Of a stretch of DNA of 64,000 bases, positions 1 to 8,178 are shown piece after piece. A program made the position numbers and the translations under genes. How positions within the stretch are numbered: the first letter of the stretch is position 1; each line of letters opens with the position of its first letter. This stretch comes from JAVBLD01 sp031553705 (GTDB lineage: Bacteria > Bacteroidota > Bacteroidia > Bacteroidales > Marinifilaceae), in the NCBI GenBank assembly GCA_031553705.1, contig JAVBLD010000022.1:1-64000 (forward strand), read 5' to 3'. The notes under the pieces are model-generated. The model was not told where the DNA came from. It searched no databases and saw only the letters and a list, made by a program, of their open reading frames with translations.

Positions 1-80
1 TCCTTGAGGTTGTTGCGCTCATAACTCATCTTTACCGCATGCTCCTTGAACACCCGGTCATACTGTCTTTTTGTTCCCAT
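1..80 (-). CDS. IS3-type transposase OrfA, N-terminal part only
   Basis: The reverse strand from an ATG at 80 encodes 26 residues beginning MGTKRQYDRVFKEHAVKMSY before the window ends. This matches the start of the helix-turn-helix OrfA of IS3-family elements, where a K-x-Y/F-x-x-x-F-K motif is followed by the first recognition helix. OrfA is the DNA-binding part of the transposase and is normally followed by a frameshifted OrfB with the DDE catalytic site, which would lie outside the window to the left. The family is judged from this short stretch only. Confidence 0.7.
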   Translation of the reverse strand, partial: MGTKRQYDRVFKEHAVKMSYERNNLK

Positions 81-148
81 TTTTCAAAGTTAAAATTATT
101 ATTCAACCTTAACTATTTGTGCGGGCTAAGTTAGGAACTCAACAACAA
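81..148. mobile_element. probable terminal non-coding end of the IS3-type element
   Basis: This is the region upstream of the OrfA start. It should contain the outer inverted repeat and the junction with host DNA. To its right lies an open forward reading frame without a start, so the junction is probably between 113, just after an in-frame stop, and about 150. I could not define the inverted repeat because the other end of the element is not in the window. Confidence 0.4.
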
Positions 149-253
149 GAGGGAAAACCGATTCCTCCAGCTATTCTTGACATATCGCAATATGGTAAAA
201 AGGAGTATGATATGCGTCATCCGCTCCTGAAACCGAAAACGATTAAAAAATAG
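119..253 (+). pseudogene. 3' remnant of a gene cut by the IS element
   Basis: A forward frame is open from 113 to a TAG at 251-253. Its last 30 or so codons read like real protein, ending in a lysine-rich tail (LLKPKTIKK). It has no ATG and no leader, runs straight into the IS end, and is followed at once by a bidirectional terminator shared with dapA, as expected for a true gene end. I do not recognise the protein. It could be chance, since the open stretch is only about 47 codons. Confidence 0.4.
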
Positions 254-259
254 AACAAT

Positions 260-292
260 AAAAATGGAGAGTGGTAAAAACTCTCCATTTTT
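260..292. terminator. bidirectional terminator between the gene remnant and dapA
   Basis: A perfect 13-base inverted repeat (260-272 and 280-292) with a 7-base loop has A-runs on the left and T-runs on the right, so it can end transcripts arriving from either side. It serves dapA on the reverse strand. Confidence 0.8.
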
Positions 293-298
293 ATTGCT

Positions 299-1174
299 CT
301 ATTTCAACTCCTTTCGAATCCTTTGATACAGCTCTTCGCTGGCAGGCACTAACGGCAGGCGTAAACAGTTGTGTTTGATCACGCCTTTGGCGTGAAGGGC
401 AGCCTTAACACCGGTCGGATTCCCCTCGGCGAACAATGCTTTGCACATTTCGGCAAACCGCAGGTGTATCTTTTGCGCCTGGGCGTAATCACCCTGTTTT
501 ACACTACGAACCAATATGGAATACTCTTTCGGGAAAGCGTTGCCGATCACAGAGATAACACCTTCAAAACCGATCGACATCAGCGGCAGGATCACTCCGT
601 CATCCCCGGACAACGCGACAAAGCCATCTTTCTTTAACCGCAGGATATCGGTGGCCTGTTCAAAATTACCGGCAGCCTCTTTGACTCCTATTATATTCGG
701 ATAATCATGCGATAATCTGGCAGTTGTCGAAGCGGTCATATTCACTCCGGTTCTTCCGGGCACATTATATAGAAAAACAGGTAGCGGCGATTGTTCGCTA
801 ATTGCTTTATAATGCTCATACAATCCCTGCTGCAAAGGTTTGTTATAATAAGGGGTAACGCTAAGCACACAATCACATTGCTTCAACCAACTCGTCTCTT
901 TCAACTCCCGTAATACCTCCCGCGTATTATTTCCTCCTACACCGACCATAAGCGGTAGTCTGCCTTTATTTTGCGCGGCAACAATCCGGACTACCTCTCC
1001 TTTCTCCTCACCCGACAATGTAGCCGACTCGGCTGTCGTACCGAGCACCGTCAGGAAATCAACTCCTCCGTCAATCGTATAGTCCACTAAATTCCGTAAA
1101 GATTCCTCATCAATCCGGTTGTCTTTATCAAATGGGGTAACCAAAGCTATCCCTATTCCGGTAAAACGTTCCAT
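299..1174 (-). CDS. dapA: 4-hydroxy-tetrahydrodipicolinate synthase
   Basis: This cytosolic TIM-barrel aldolase condenses pyruvate with aspartate semialdehyde, the first committed step of lysine and diaminopimelate synthesis. The 291 residues fit the family. Visible motifs are GTTAES at 45-50 (substrate loop, normally GTTGE), YNVPGRTG at 136-143 with the catalytic Tyr136, and the Schiff-base lysine Lys165 in IIGVKEAAGN. The second tyrosine of the triad is in the TPYYNKP segment near 109-110. It lies 49 bases downstream of the DUF6913 gene on the same strand and is probably co-transcribed with it. The start at 1174 gives the usual short N-terminus before the first strand. Confidence 0.96.
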   Translation of the reverse strand: MERFTGIGIALVTPFDKDNRIDEESLRNLVDYTIDGGVDFLTVLGTTAESATLSGEEKGEVVRIVAAQNKGRLPLMVGVGGNNTREVLRELKETSWLKQCDCVLSVTPYYNKPLQQGLYEHYKAISEQSPLPVFLYNVPGRTGVNMTASTTARLSHDYPNIIGVKEAAGNFEQATDILRLKKDGFVALSGDDGVILPLMSIGFEGVISVIGNAFPKEYSILVRSVKQGDYAQAQKIHLRFAEMCKALFAEGNPTGVKAALHAKGVIKHNCLRLPLVPASEELYQRIRKELK

Positions 1175-1223
1175 GTCCGAGTTTTGAATTAAATTATTTT
1201 CTTATCCGATGCCTCTGTTGTAA

Positions 1224-1751
1224 TCAACCTGCTTTTAGCCTGGAGAGTATTTCAAACATATTTTCGATAAACAATAACGGCTCCAATCCCCCATCAATGA
1301 CGATATCGGTGTCGATTCCTTCCCGCTTCATGCCTATTTTACATTTAGCCTGCGAAGTAGTCACCATATAATTGATCATCACATTCGATTTAACCGACAA
1401 ATCAATCAGCATATCATATTTTTTAGCAAGAATAGCCTGCAAACGATCATTCTGGATCTTTCCTCCGAAGCCCAGGTTCTCGTTCCGGACACATACCATA
1501 TCGTCCGACTCGATCATCTCATACCCCTGCGAAATATAGCAAAGCCTCTCTATTTCCACATCCTTCATTTTACTTTTCAATGTTTTCAGCCATACCAATT
1601 GATTGGCATTGGCAGTCCAACATACCAAACAACTCTTTACATCGCTCAGATTCTTATATTCGACTTCCCTCCTTCTGTCCGTTATGGTTTTGGCCAGCGC
1701 TTTCTCTTTCATCCGGGTGAGCATATTATCGATCATCTTCATATTTACCAA
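1224..1751 (-). CDS. DUF6913-type conserved hypothetical protein
   Basis: This 175-residue soluble protein has no signal peptide and no membrane segment. I recall proteins of this type beside dapA in many Bacteroidales; the family name DUF6913 is from memory. The N-terminal 35 residues are basic and helical, followed by an alternating alpha/beta pattern (SCLVCWTA, MLIDLSV, IDTDIVIDGG). No catalytic motif is evident and no function is claimed. Methionines 3, 5 and 9 are alternative starts. A promoter box lies just upstream at 1770-1777. Confidence 0.75.
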   Translation of the reverse strand: MVNMKMIDNMLTRMKEKALAKTITDRRREVEYKNLSDVKSCLVCWTANANQLVWLKTLKSKMKDVEIERLCYISQGYEMIESDDMVCVRNENLGFGGKIQNDRLQAILAKKYDMLIDLSVKSNVMINYMVTTSQAKCKIGMKREGIDTDIVIDGGLEPLLFIENMFEILSRLKAG

Positions 1752-1769
1752 CTTTTGGGGTTATGCAGA

Positions 1770-1777
1770 CAAAAATA
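1770..1777 (-). promoter_or_regulatory. -7 box (TATTTTTG) for the DUF6913-dapA operon
   Basis: The reverse strand reads TATTTTTG, an exact match to the Bacteroidetes TAnnTTTG element, about 20 bases upstream of the first ATG. No TTG -33 element is seen at the usual spacing. Confidence 0.5.
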
Positions 1778-2030
1778 GCAATAAAACAATTATCCACTCC
1801 GATTTGTTTATATTATAACAAAAAATATATCAGCAGACCGGAAAACAATGAAATCGGCCGGAAAATATTTGACTTTCACATAGCTTCACGCATCTTTGTT
1901 CCTCTGTTCCAATAGAAAAAGAATATTCAAATTATCATAAGAAACTTGTAATTCTATATTTTTATAGAATCACATACCCATAAAATTATTTTTCTTTCAA
2001 AGATTGATTACCGAATTTACTTTATTTGAT

Positions 2031-2038
2031 TATTTTTG
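2031..2038 (+). promoter_or_regulatory. -7 box (TATTTTTG) for the BNR-4/GH105 gene
   Basis: This is an exact TAnnTTTG match 28 bases before the preferred ATG. A TTG at 2004-2006 is 24 bases upstream, slightly longer than the common 17-23 spacing. Its position also argues that the ATG at 2004 is not the real start. Confidence 0.5.
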
Positions 2039-2066
2039 CTTATCGTGCAATTTAATAAAAACTAAA

Positions 2067-4409
2067 ATGATGAAATCATTACAACTATCTTTCTTAATTT
2101 CCATTTTATGCACAACTTCTCTGCTGGCACAAAACACTCCTCCTGCTGAGGATTATGTGAAAGTAACCAATAACGGATCATGGTGTTGGTTCTCCGATCC
2201 GCGTGCGATCTATGTAGAGGGTGCATATTATGGCGGCTATGTTGACAGTGTGGGTAATATCTGGAGTTTTTCCTATAATCCCGTCAATCAGGAAATCAAG
2301 CATTTCCTTCATTATGAGAAATTGGACAAAGATGATCATGCCAATCCTTCTATCTGCAGATTGAAAGACGGCAGGCTGATCACGTTTTTTTCCGGTCATG
2401 GCGGTATGGGTAAAACACCTTTATATTACCGGATCACTAAAAATAAAAATGATATCTCGGCTTGGGGCGAACTACAACAGGTAGGAACCAAAGACAAAAA
2501 ATTGTTCAATACCTGCTACTCCAACCCGGCAATCTTATCGGCGGAAAAACACCGCACATACCTCTTTTATCGCGGAGCTGATTTCCGTTTCAAGATGGTA
2601 TATTCCGATGACCTGAACACCTGGTCGGAAGAAAAAACGATGGTAAAAAGCGCACGTACCGATTATGCTGTCAGGCCCTATGTAAAGGTTTGCAATAACG
2701 GAAAAGACCGGATCCATATTGCTTTTACCGACGGGCATCCGCGCAATGAAATGCAAAACTCAATCCACTATATATGTTATCGTAACGGACAATTCGAGAC
2801 GGCTTCGGGTCAGAAAATATGCAATATGGAGGAATTACCTTTCACACCGGATGTAACTGACATGGTATATGATGCGAGTAAAACAAATCAACGCGCATGG
2901 ATATGGGATATAGCTTATGATGAAAAAGACCGGCCGGTCTTGGTTTATGCCCGGTTCTTCAGCGAGTTGCGACACGAATACTGGTATGCCCGTTGGAACG
3001 GCACAGAATGGATTAATAAGAAAATTACAGACGCCGGATGTTGGTTTCCTTTCAAAGAGATCCCCCGTGAAAAGGCCGAAGGCGAACCTCATTACTCCGG
3101 CGGCGTCTATCTTGATCACAGCAATCCGGACATAGTTTACCTTTCCCGTCCTATCAACGATATATTCGAAATCCAAAAGTGGGAAACAGCTGATGGAGGA
3201 CGGACATGGAAAACAACAGATATTACTTCCGGTTCGGCCCATGACAATGTGCGTCCCTTTGTTCCGTTAAACGATCCGAATTCCCGGGTCATGTGGATGT
3301 ATAACTATCATTATCCCTCCTTTGTCGACTTCTGTACAGCCATCCGAATCAGTGACATATCTAAAGGTTTTTCTGGAGACCTTAATAAAAAAGCGGTAAA
3401 AGAAGTCATGCAAACAGTAGCCGACTGGCAAATAAACAAATTGGATGAAAGATGGAAAAAAGGAAGAAGCAGGCAGGAGGAGCTTTCCTGGGTAAACGGA
3501 GCCTTATATTTAGGTATCTTCGAATGGGCGGCAACGACCGGCAATACCGGAGCATTCAACTGGTTAACGCGGATCGGAAACAGGAATTACTGGCAGGTAG
3601 CCCAACGGATGTACCATGCCGACGATATATGCATCGCACAAATGTATCTGAAAATGTATGAAAAATACCGGAGGCAAGGAATGCTTACCCCCACCATCGC
3701 AAGGGCGGATTGGGTGATGAGCAATCTCAAAACGGAGAATATGAAAACCCAGGAACGATGGAACTGGTGTGACGCTTTGTTTATGGCTCCTGCGGTATAT
3801 GCCAATTTATACACTATCACCGGAGAAGAAAAATATCTGAAATTCATGGATCAGGAATTTAAAGCCAGCTACGACTTCTTATACGACAAAGAAGAAAAAC
3901 TATTTTTCCGGGATGCTTCTTATTTTGATAAGAAAGAAGCCAACGGAAAAAAAGTATTTTGGGGAAGAGGCAACGGTTGGGTACTTGGAGGCCTGGTCAA
4001 TATCATGAAGATACTGCCTAAAGATAATCCTTATCGTCCGTTCTACGAAGCACTATTCAAAGAGATGTGCGAAAAGATTTTAACATTGCAGGGGAAAGAC
4101 GGGTTCTGGCATGCCAGTTTACTTGATCCGGCAAGTTACCCTGCTCCGGAAACCAGCTCTTCAGGATTTATGATTTACGCGTTAGCCTATGGAGTCAATG
4201 AAGGATTATTAAAGAAATCGGCATTTTTGCCTGCCATAGAGAAAGGATGGAAAGCGCTTGTTTCCAGTGTGAATACGGAGGGTAAACTCGGATGGGTACA
4301 GCCCATCGGGCAGGACCCCAGAAAAGTGACCCGTGATATGACAGAACTATATGGTGTCGGAGCCTTCCTGTTAGCGGGAACAGAGATTGAAAAAATGGCT
4401 GCAAAATAA
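2067..4409 (+). CDS. secreted BNR-4 propeller / GH105-type glycoside hydrolase fusion
   Basis: The preferred start, ATG 2067 or 2070, gives a clean signal peptide (MKSLQLSFLISILCTTSLLA, cut before Gln). The reading frame opens earlier, at 2004, but that would bury the signal peptide. The first 430 or so residues resemble the BNR_4 seven-bladed propeller family (PF15892), which includes ulvan lyases (PL24/25) and rhamnose-glucuronate enzymes (GH145/PL42). The last 330 residues resemble GH105 unsaturated uronyl hydrolases: an (alpha/alpha)6 toroid with RADWVM, WNWCDALFM, a WGRGNGW motif, and DGFWHASLLDP near the end. GH105 enzymes remove the unsaturated uronic acid left by a lyase. It stands alone, without SusC/D partners, and ends in a strong terminator. 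Confidence 0.85.
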   Translation: MMKSLQLSFLISILCTTSLLAQNTPPAEDYVKVTNNGSWCWFSDPRAIYVEGAYYGGYVDSVGNIWSFSYNPVNQEIKHFLHYEKLDKDDHANPSICRLKDGRLITFFSGHGGMGKTPLYYRITKNKNDISAWGELQQVGTKDKKLFNTCYSNPAILSAEKHRTYLFYRGADFRFKMVYSDDLNTWSEEKTMVKSARTDYAVRPYVKVCNNGKDRIHIAFTDGHPRNEMQNSIHYICYRNGQFETASGQKICNMEELPFTPDVTDMVYDASKTNQRAWIWDIAYDEKDRPVLVYARFFSELRHEYWYARWNGTEWINKKITDAGCWFPFKEIPREKAEGEPHYSGGVYLDHSNPDIVYLSRPINDIFEIQKWETADGGRTWKTTDITSGSAHDNVRPFVPLNDPNSRVMWMYNYHYPSFVDFCTAIRISDISKGFSGDLNKKAVKEVMQTVADWQINKLDERWKKGRSRQEELSWVNGALYLGIFEWAATTGNTGAFNWLTRIGNRNYWQVAQRMYHADDICIAQMYLKMYEKYRRQGMLTPTIARADWVMSNLKTENMKTQERWNWCDALFMAPAVYANLYTITGEEKYLKFMDQEFKASYDFLYDKEEKLFFRDASYFDKKEANGKKVFWGRGNGWVLGGLVNIMKILPKDNPYRPFYEALFKEMCEKILTLQGKDGFWHASLLDPASYPAPETSSSGFMIYALAYGVNEGLLKKSAFLPAIEKGWKALVSSVNTEGKLGWVQPIGQDPRKVTRDMTELYGVGAFLLAGTEIEKMAAK

Positions 4410-4459
4410 GGCCTTTCCGATACAGTTCCCGTAAGGAAATTATTACGGTATTGAACAAT

Positions 4460-4498
4460 AAATAACCAGAAGATATTTACACTTCTGGTTATTTTTTT
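4460..4498 (+). terminator. rho-independent terminator after the BNR-4/GH105 gene
   Basis: A 13-base perfect inverted repeat (4460-4472 and 4482-4494) is followed by a T-run. It closes the single-gene unit. Confidence 0.9.
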
Positions 4499-4627
4499 GC
4501 GCTCCCAATGCCGGAACGGTAATCCTATATTCCGATTTTATCCATCATTCCTTACTCCCCAGCTTTTAGGTATCCTCCGAAAAACAATTACCTATTATTA
4601 GGTATTTCGCACCGTATAGGCTTACCC

Positions 4628-4635
4628 TACCTTTG
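4628..4635 (+). promoter_or_regulatory. -7 box (TACCTTTG) for the eight-gene envelope cluster
   Basis: Exact TAnnTTTG match about 50 bases before the ABC ATPase start. A TTTC at 4605-4608 sits 23 bases upstream of it, an imperfect -33 element. It is the only good candidate seen between the preceding terminator and the cluster. Confidence 0.5.
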
Positions 4636-4685
4636 GGCATCAAAAAATAGTATTTACAACGCGTGGCAAAGACGACTATTTTTCA

Positions 4686-5573
4686 ATGCAAAAAAATATG
4701 GATACAATCATTCAATGCGAGAACATTACCCACTATTACGGGAAAAAGTTGATTTACGAAAATCTGAATTTTGAAGTCAAAAAAGGAAAAATATTAGGCC
4801 TTCTCGGGAAAAACGGAACAGGGAAAACGACCATTATCAATATATTGAACGGCTATCTCAAGCCTCGCTCCGGTATGTGCCGGCTGTTCGGCGAGGAGGT
4901 CGAGAAGCGATCCCCAGCCGTCAAGTCTAAGATCGGACTTTTGCTCGAAGGGCATATCCAGCACACTTATTTCAATGTCGGACAGATTGAGCGATTCTAT
5001 AGTCGTTTCTTTCCGAACTGGAAAAAGGATGCCTATTACCAGCTTCTCAAAAAATTACAGGTGACGCAAACACAAAAAATAAGCACAATGTCATGCGGAC
5101 AGCGTTCGCAAATCGCACTGGGACTGCTGTTTGCACAGGATCCCGAACTACTGATACTGGACGACTTCTCGATGGGACTTGACCCGGGTTACCGCCGGCT
5201 GTTTGTAGAGTATCTGAAAGAGTATGCCACAGCCGAAAACAAGACTATTTTCCTGACCTCTCATATCATCCAGGATATGGAGTGGCTGATCGACGACTGT
5301 ATTATTCTGGACTACGGGCGCATTTTGTTGCACCGGCCGACTCGGGAGATTCTCAGCTGTTTCAAACGTTATCGTTTTACGTCCGATGCAAATGAGATAA
5401 AAGGGACCGCTCATTTATGGAGTACGGAAAAAATCGGCGATAACTGGGAAACTTATTCGTTTTCATCCCGGGAAAATGTGGTGAATGAATTATCCCCTTA
5501 TGCTATAAGCAATCTAAAAGAAGAGTATATCTCATTGGAAGATGCCTTTATCGGATTGACCGGAAAATATTAA
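4686..5573 (+). CDS. ABC transporter ATP-binding protein
   Basis: This 295-residue cytoplasmic ATPase is the first gene of the cluster and partners the permease 26 bases downstream. Walker A is GKNGTGKTT at 41-49, Walker B LLILDD at 155-160, and the switch histidine His193. Two positions are unusual. The signature is MSCGQ (135-139) instead of LSGGQ, and the residue after the Walker B Asp, normally the catalytic Glu, is Asp160. About 80 residues after the nucleotide-binding domain form a C-terminal extension. It resembles ATPases paired with ABC-2 permeases. The substrate is unknown. An ATG at 4698 is an alternative start. Confidence 0.9.
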   Translation: MQKNMDTIIQCENITHYYGKKLIYENLNFEVKKGKILGLLGKNGTGKTTIINILNGYLKPRSGMCRLFGEEVEKRSPAVKSKIGLLLEGHIQHTYFNVGQIERFYSRFFPNWKKDAYYQLLKKLQVTQTQKISTMSCGQRSQIALGLLFAQDPELLILDDFSMGLDPGYRRLFVEYLKEYATAENKTIFLTSHIIQDMEWLIDDCIILDYGRILLHRPTREILSCFKRYRFTSDANEIKGTAHLWSTEKIGDNWETYSFSSRENVVNELSPYAISNLKEEYISLEDAFIGLTGKY

Positions 5574-5599
5574 ACCTTATTATCAATTCATTTATCAAT

Positions 5600-6274
5600 A
5601 TGATTCAAGCACTGTTTTATAAAGAGTGGATTAAAACCCGGAGAATTATCCTGTTGGTATCCGTCATTTTTACCGGGACTATCGTTTATACCTTTATCAA
5701 TTTCGGGCAGTTATTCCGTATCCGCGGCGCCGTCCAGGCATGGGCGGACGTGATTCTAAAAGATGCGGCGCTATTATCCGGAATCATCGAATGGATACCG
5801 TTATTAGCCGGAATACTGTTGGGACTTGCACAATTTGTCCCGGAAATGGAGTACAAACGGCTAAAGCTGACCATGCACCTGCCGCTGACCGAAAGCCGGA
5901 TTATATCGGTCATGTTATTGTATGGCATAATGGTGCTGGTAAGTTTTTACCTGCTGGGATACGGATGCCTGCTGGCAGGAACCTCTATTTATTACCCCTC
6001 CGAGATTGTCGAAGCAATGGTGGAGAAATCGCTACCGTGGTTTCTGGGCGGATTTGCAGGATATCTGTTTTCAGCCTGGGTTTGTTTCGAACCGGTATGG
6101 CGGCAACGCATTATAAACGCTTTTGCTGCGGTGTGCGCATTATCGTTTTTTTACATCGCATCCGGATCGGGAACCTATATTCCGTTTATTCCATATCTAA
6201 TTGTTTTAATAATCGTTGCTTTCTCGTTTCCGTTTTATTCCGCGATACGATTTAAAGAGGGAGTGCAAAAATAA
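5600..6274 (+). CDS. ABC-2-like membrane permease subunit
   Basis: This 224-residue integral membrane protein has about six hydrophobic segments: roughly 15-35, 60-80, 103-125, 145-165, 172-190 and 195-215. The short charged N-terminus (FYKEWIKTRR) is typical of ABC-2 type permeases. The spacing of 26 bases to the ATPase gene argues that the two make one transporter, probably exporting or handling a substrate for the outer-membrane proteins encoded downstream. No specific family was recognised. Confidence 0.8.
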   Translation: MIQALFYKEWIKTRRIILLVSVIFTGTIVYTFINFGQLFRIRGAVQAWADVILKDAALLSGIIEWIPLLAGILLGLAQFVPEMEYKRLKLTMHLPLTESRIISVMLLYGIMVLVSFYLLGYGCLLAGTSIYYPSEIVEAMVEKSLPWFLGGFAGYLFSAWVCFEPVWRQRIINAFAAVCALSFFYIASGSGTYIPFIPYLIVLIIVAFSFPFYSAIRFKEGVQK

Positions 6275-6347
6275 AATAAGTGGCAAGTGGTAGGTGGCAA
6301 ACAGCAAATGACAGGAAAATACAATCAATATATTCAACTGATTCAGA

Positions 6348-7589
6348 ATGAAATATAAAAATACAATCTATTACAGCATCCTTATTTTTATTACCCTGAT
6401 CGGGTGGTGGGGAGTGCCTTCATTGACAAAAAAAATGACCTATACGCCGGACGACTATCCTTTTGTTTACTACAGTTCGATCCTTAGAGAACTCTGCTTC
6501 ATTGACTTTACAAACAAAGAGAAACCAATGAGCGACATGTCCGGTAATGTATATAGTGTAAAACAGTTCGATTCGTTAATGCCGTTGTTTAATTTCCGGC
6601 AACTGATGATAGACGGTAAATTACCCGACAGCATTGACGGTCATGTAATCGATCCTCCGGTCGTAAGGGCAAAGACTGTTGTTTACCGCCACAGTCCGGA
6701 ACAGGTAAGTACGCCTGAATTAGGGTTATACGTCATGTACGAATCTATGCCGAAACGGGTGGAATTGGAGATGCCGAATGATGTCTTCAGGATGAAAGAT
6801 CATATCGAGTTTATCGATATCCGGGAAAACGGTATCGATGCCGGAAAAAGCAATTTGTTCCGGCAAGCGCTGGAAAAACAAGGATATGTATTTCCGTCGC
6901 AGTGGATAGCAGGTAATCTTAATCCGCGAAAAGCCTATGATGAAGGTTTTTTTTGCCTGGATGCCAACGGAGCGCTTTTTCATGTGAAAATGGTAAACGG
7001 CCGTCCTTTTGTAAGGAATACCGGTATTGGAGAAAACATCGACATCGTGCATTTCTCAATGACGGAGGTCGGAGACAAACGTTTTTACGGATTCCTGTTC
7101 AGTCGGAACGGTGATGTCTACATCATAGAAAGCGACGAAGGAAAATATAAACCCGTCCGCCTCGATATCGGAACAATTGACATATCCCGGGACGAACTGT
7201 TAATTATGGGCAATCTGCTCTATTGGACGGTAAGTATTACAACTCCTTCAGGAAAGAATTGTTTCGCCTTACATACGGAAAGCCTGAAACAAATCCAATA
7301 CACCCATCTTGACAGACAGCCCGGCAAATGGGATGCCTTCTCAAAATGGTTGTTCCCGGTATACCTCACATTTGAAAGCCGAAACAGCGATTTTATCACC
7401 CCCAGATTGCATTTTACCGGCATGAACGGAATGGTATTCAACCTATTGCTAGCATCGATCACCGGAGCTTTTGTAATAACTGCAAAACGGCAGCGAGGAT
7501 TCGGAATCATATATATCCTAGCAACGGGAATCGCGGGTTTGATTGCATTATTGGCATTAAAAGGCAGGGAACAACAGACCAAAGAATAA
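6348..7589 (+). CDS. DUF4857-type membrane protein
   Basis: The 413 residues comprise an N-terminal membrane anchor (about 8-24), a long periplasmic beta-rich domain, and two C-terminal membrane helices (about 363-380 and 387-403) followed by a short charged tail. I assign DUF4857 from memory of the start (GWWGVPSLTKKMTYTPDDYPFVYYSS). In the genomes I recall, the family travels with an ABC ATPase and permease as here, so it may be an accessory subunit of the transporter that exposes a domain to the periplasm. No catalytic motif is visible. Confidence 0.75.
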   Translation: MKYKNTIYYSILIFITLIGWWGVPSLTKKMTYTPDDYPFVYYSSILRELCFIDFTNKEKPMSDMSGNVYSVKQFDSLMPLFNFRQLMIDGKLPDSIDGHVIDPPVVRAKTVVYRHSPEQVSTPELGLYVMYESMPKRVELEMPNDVFRMKDHIEFIDIRENGIDAGKSNLFRQALEKQGYVFPSQWIAGNLNPRKAYDEGFFCLDANGALFHVKMVNGRPFVRNTGIGENIDIVHFSMTEVGDKRFYGFLFSRNGDVYIIESDEGKYKPVRLDIGTIDISRDELLIMGNLLYWTVSITTPSGKNCFALHTESLKQIQYTHLDRQPGKWDAFSKWLFPVYLTFESRNSDFITPRLHFTGMNGMVFNLLLASITGAFVITAKRQRGFGIIYILATGIAGLIALLALKGREQQTKE

Positions 7590-7626
7590 GAGCGAAAATT
7601 ACTAATCAACAATCAATTATTTACAC

Positions 7627-8178
7627 ATGAAACAAGTACTATTTTTAGCCATTGTCCTGTTAAGCATGACAGCATGCGGAAATAAAAAAACAAATCAACA
7701 AAAAGAGTTATCAACAGCCAGTGCCCAAGTCACAGCCAACGTTAATATCACAGCCTATCCGCTTGACAGCCTGTTATCGGTAGCCGATCAACTGATCGAT
7801 AAAAAAGTAAAAGTGCGCGGATATATCACCCACACCTGTAAACATTCGGGCAAGCGTTGCTTTATTGTCGGAGAAAGTCAAAAAACCTCATTCAGGGTGG
7901 AAGCAGGCGGAGAGATCGGAGGTTTTAACCGGGAACTGACCGGCTCCGAAGTGGAGATTTGCGGAGTAGTGAAGGAGCGTCGCCTGACACAAGAATATAT
8001 TGCACAACATGAAAAAGAGGTCGAAGAAAAGAAAGCGAAAGAAGACGGTTCGGCAGAGAGCTGTCAGGCAGAACTCAGCAATATAAAAGAGATGAGAGAT
8101 TGGATGAAGGCTAACCAGAAAGACTACTATTCAATCTACTATATGATCGGGGAAAGTTATGAAGTGGTTGAGAAATAA
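7627..8178 (+). CDS. lipoprotein with OB-fold-like domain and His/Cys motif
   Basis: This 183-residue lipoprotein has the lipobox SMTAC with Cys17. Residues 45-115 look like a small OB-fold (strand pattern KKVKVRGYITHTC, CFIVGE, TSFRVEAG, SEVEICGVV). Inside it is a conspicuous cluster of His69, Cys71, His73 and Cys78 (HTCKHSGKRC) that could bind a metal or heme. A charged helical region, about 120-150, and a short C-terminal segment follow. Its 3' end overlaps the next gene by 20 bases, so the two are probably translationally coupled. The function is unknown; the context suggests a periplasmic carrier for the ABC transporter or PepSY protein. Confidence 0.75.
   Translation: MKQVLFLAIVLLSMTACGNKKTNQQKELSTASAQVTANVNITAYPLDSLLSVADQLIDKKVKVRGYITHTCKHSGKRCFIVGESQKTSFRVEAGGEIGGFNRELTGSEVEICGVVKERRLTQEYIAQHEKEVEEKKAKEDGSAESCQAELSNIKEMRDWMKANQKDYYSIYYMIGESYEVVEK

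Larger units (their letters stand above)
1752..2066. other. divergent intergenic region
   Basis: This AT-rich stretch separates the reverse DUF6913-dapA operon from the forward polysaccharide enzyme gene. Apart from one promoter box at each end (1770-1777 and 2031-2038) I see no ORF, hairpin or repeat. Confidence 0.6.

Noticed and set aside
2004..2066. Upstream start for the BNR-4/GH105 gene
   Set aside because: It would place 21 unrelated residues before a good signal peptide and lies upstream of the likely transcription start.
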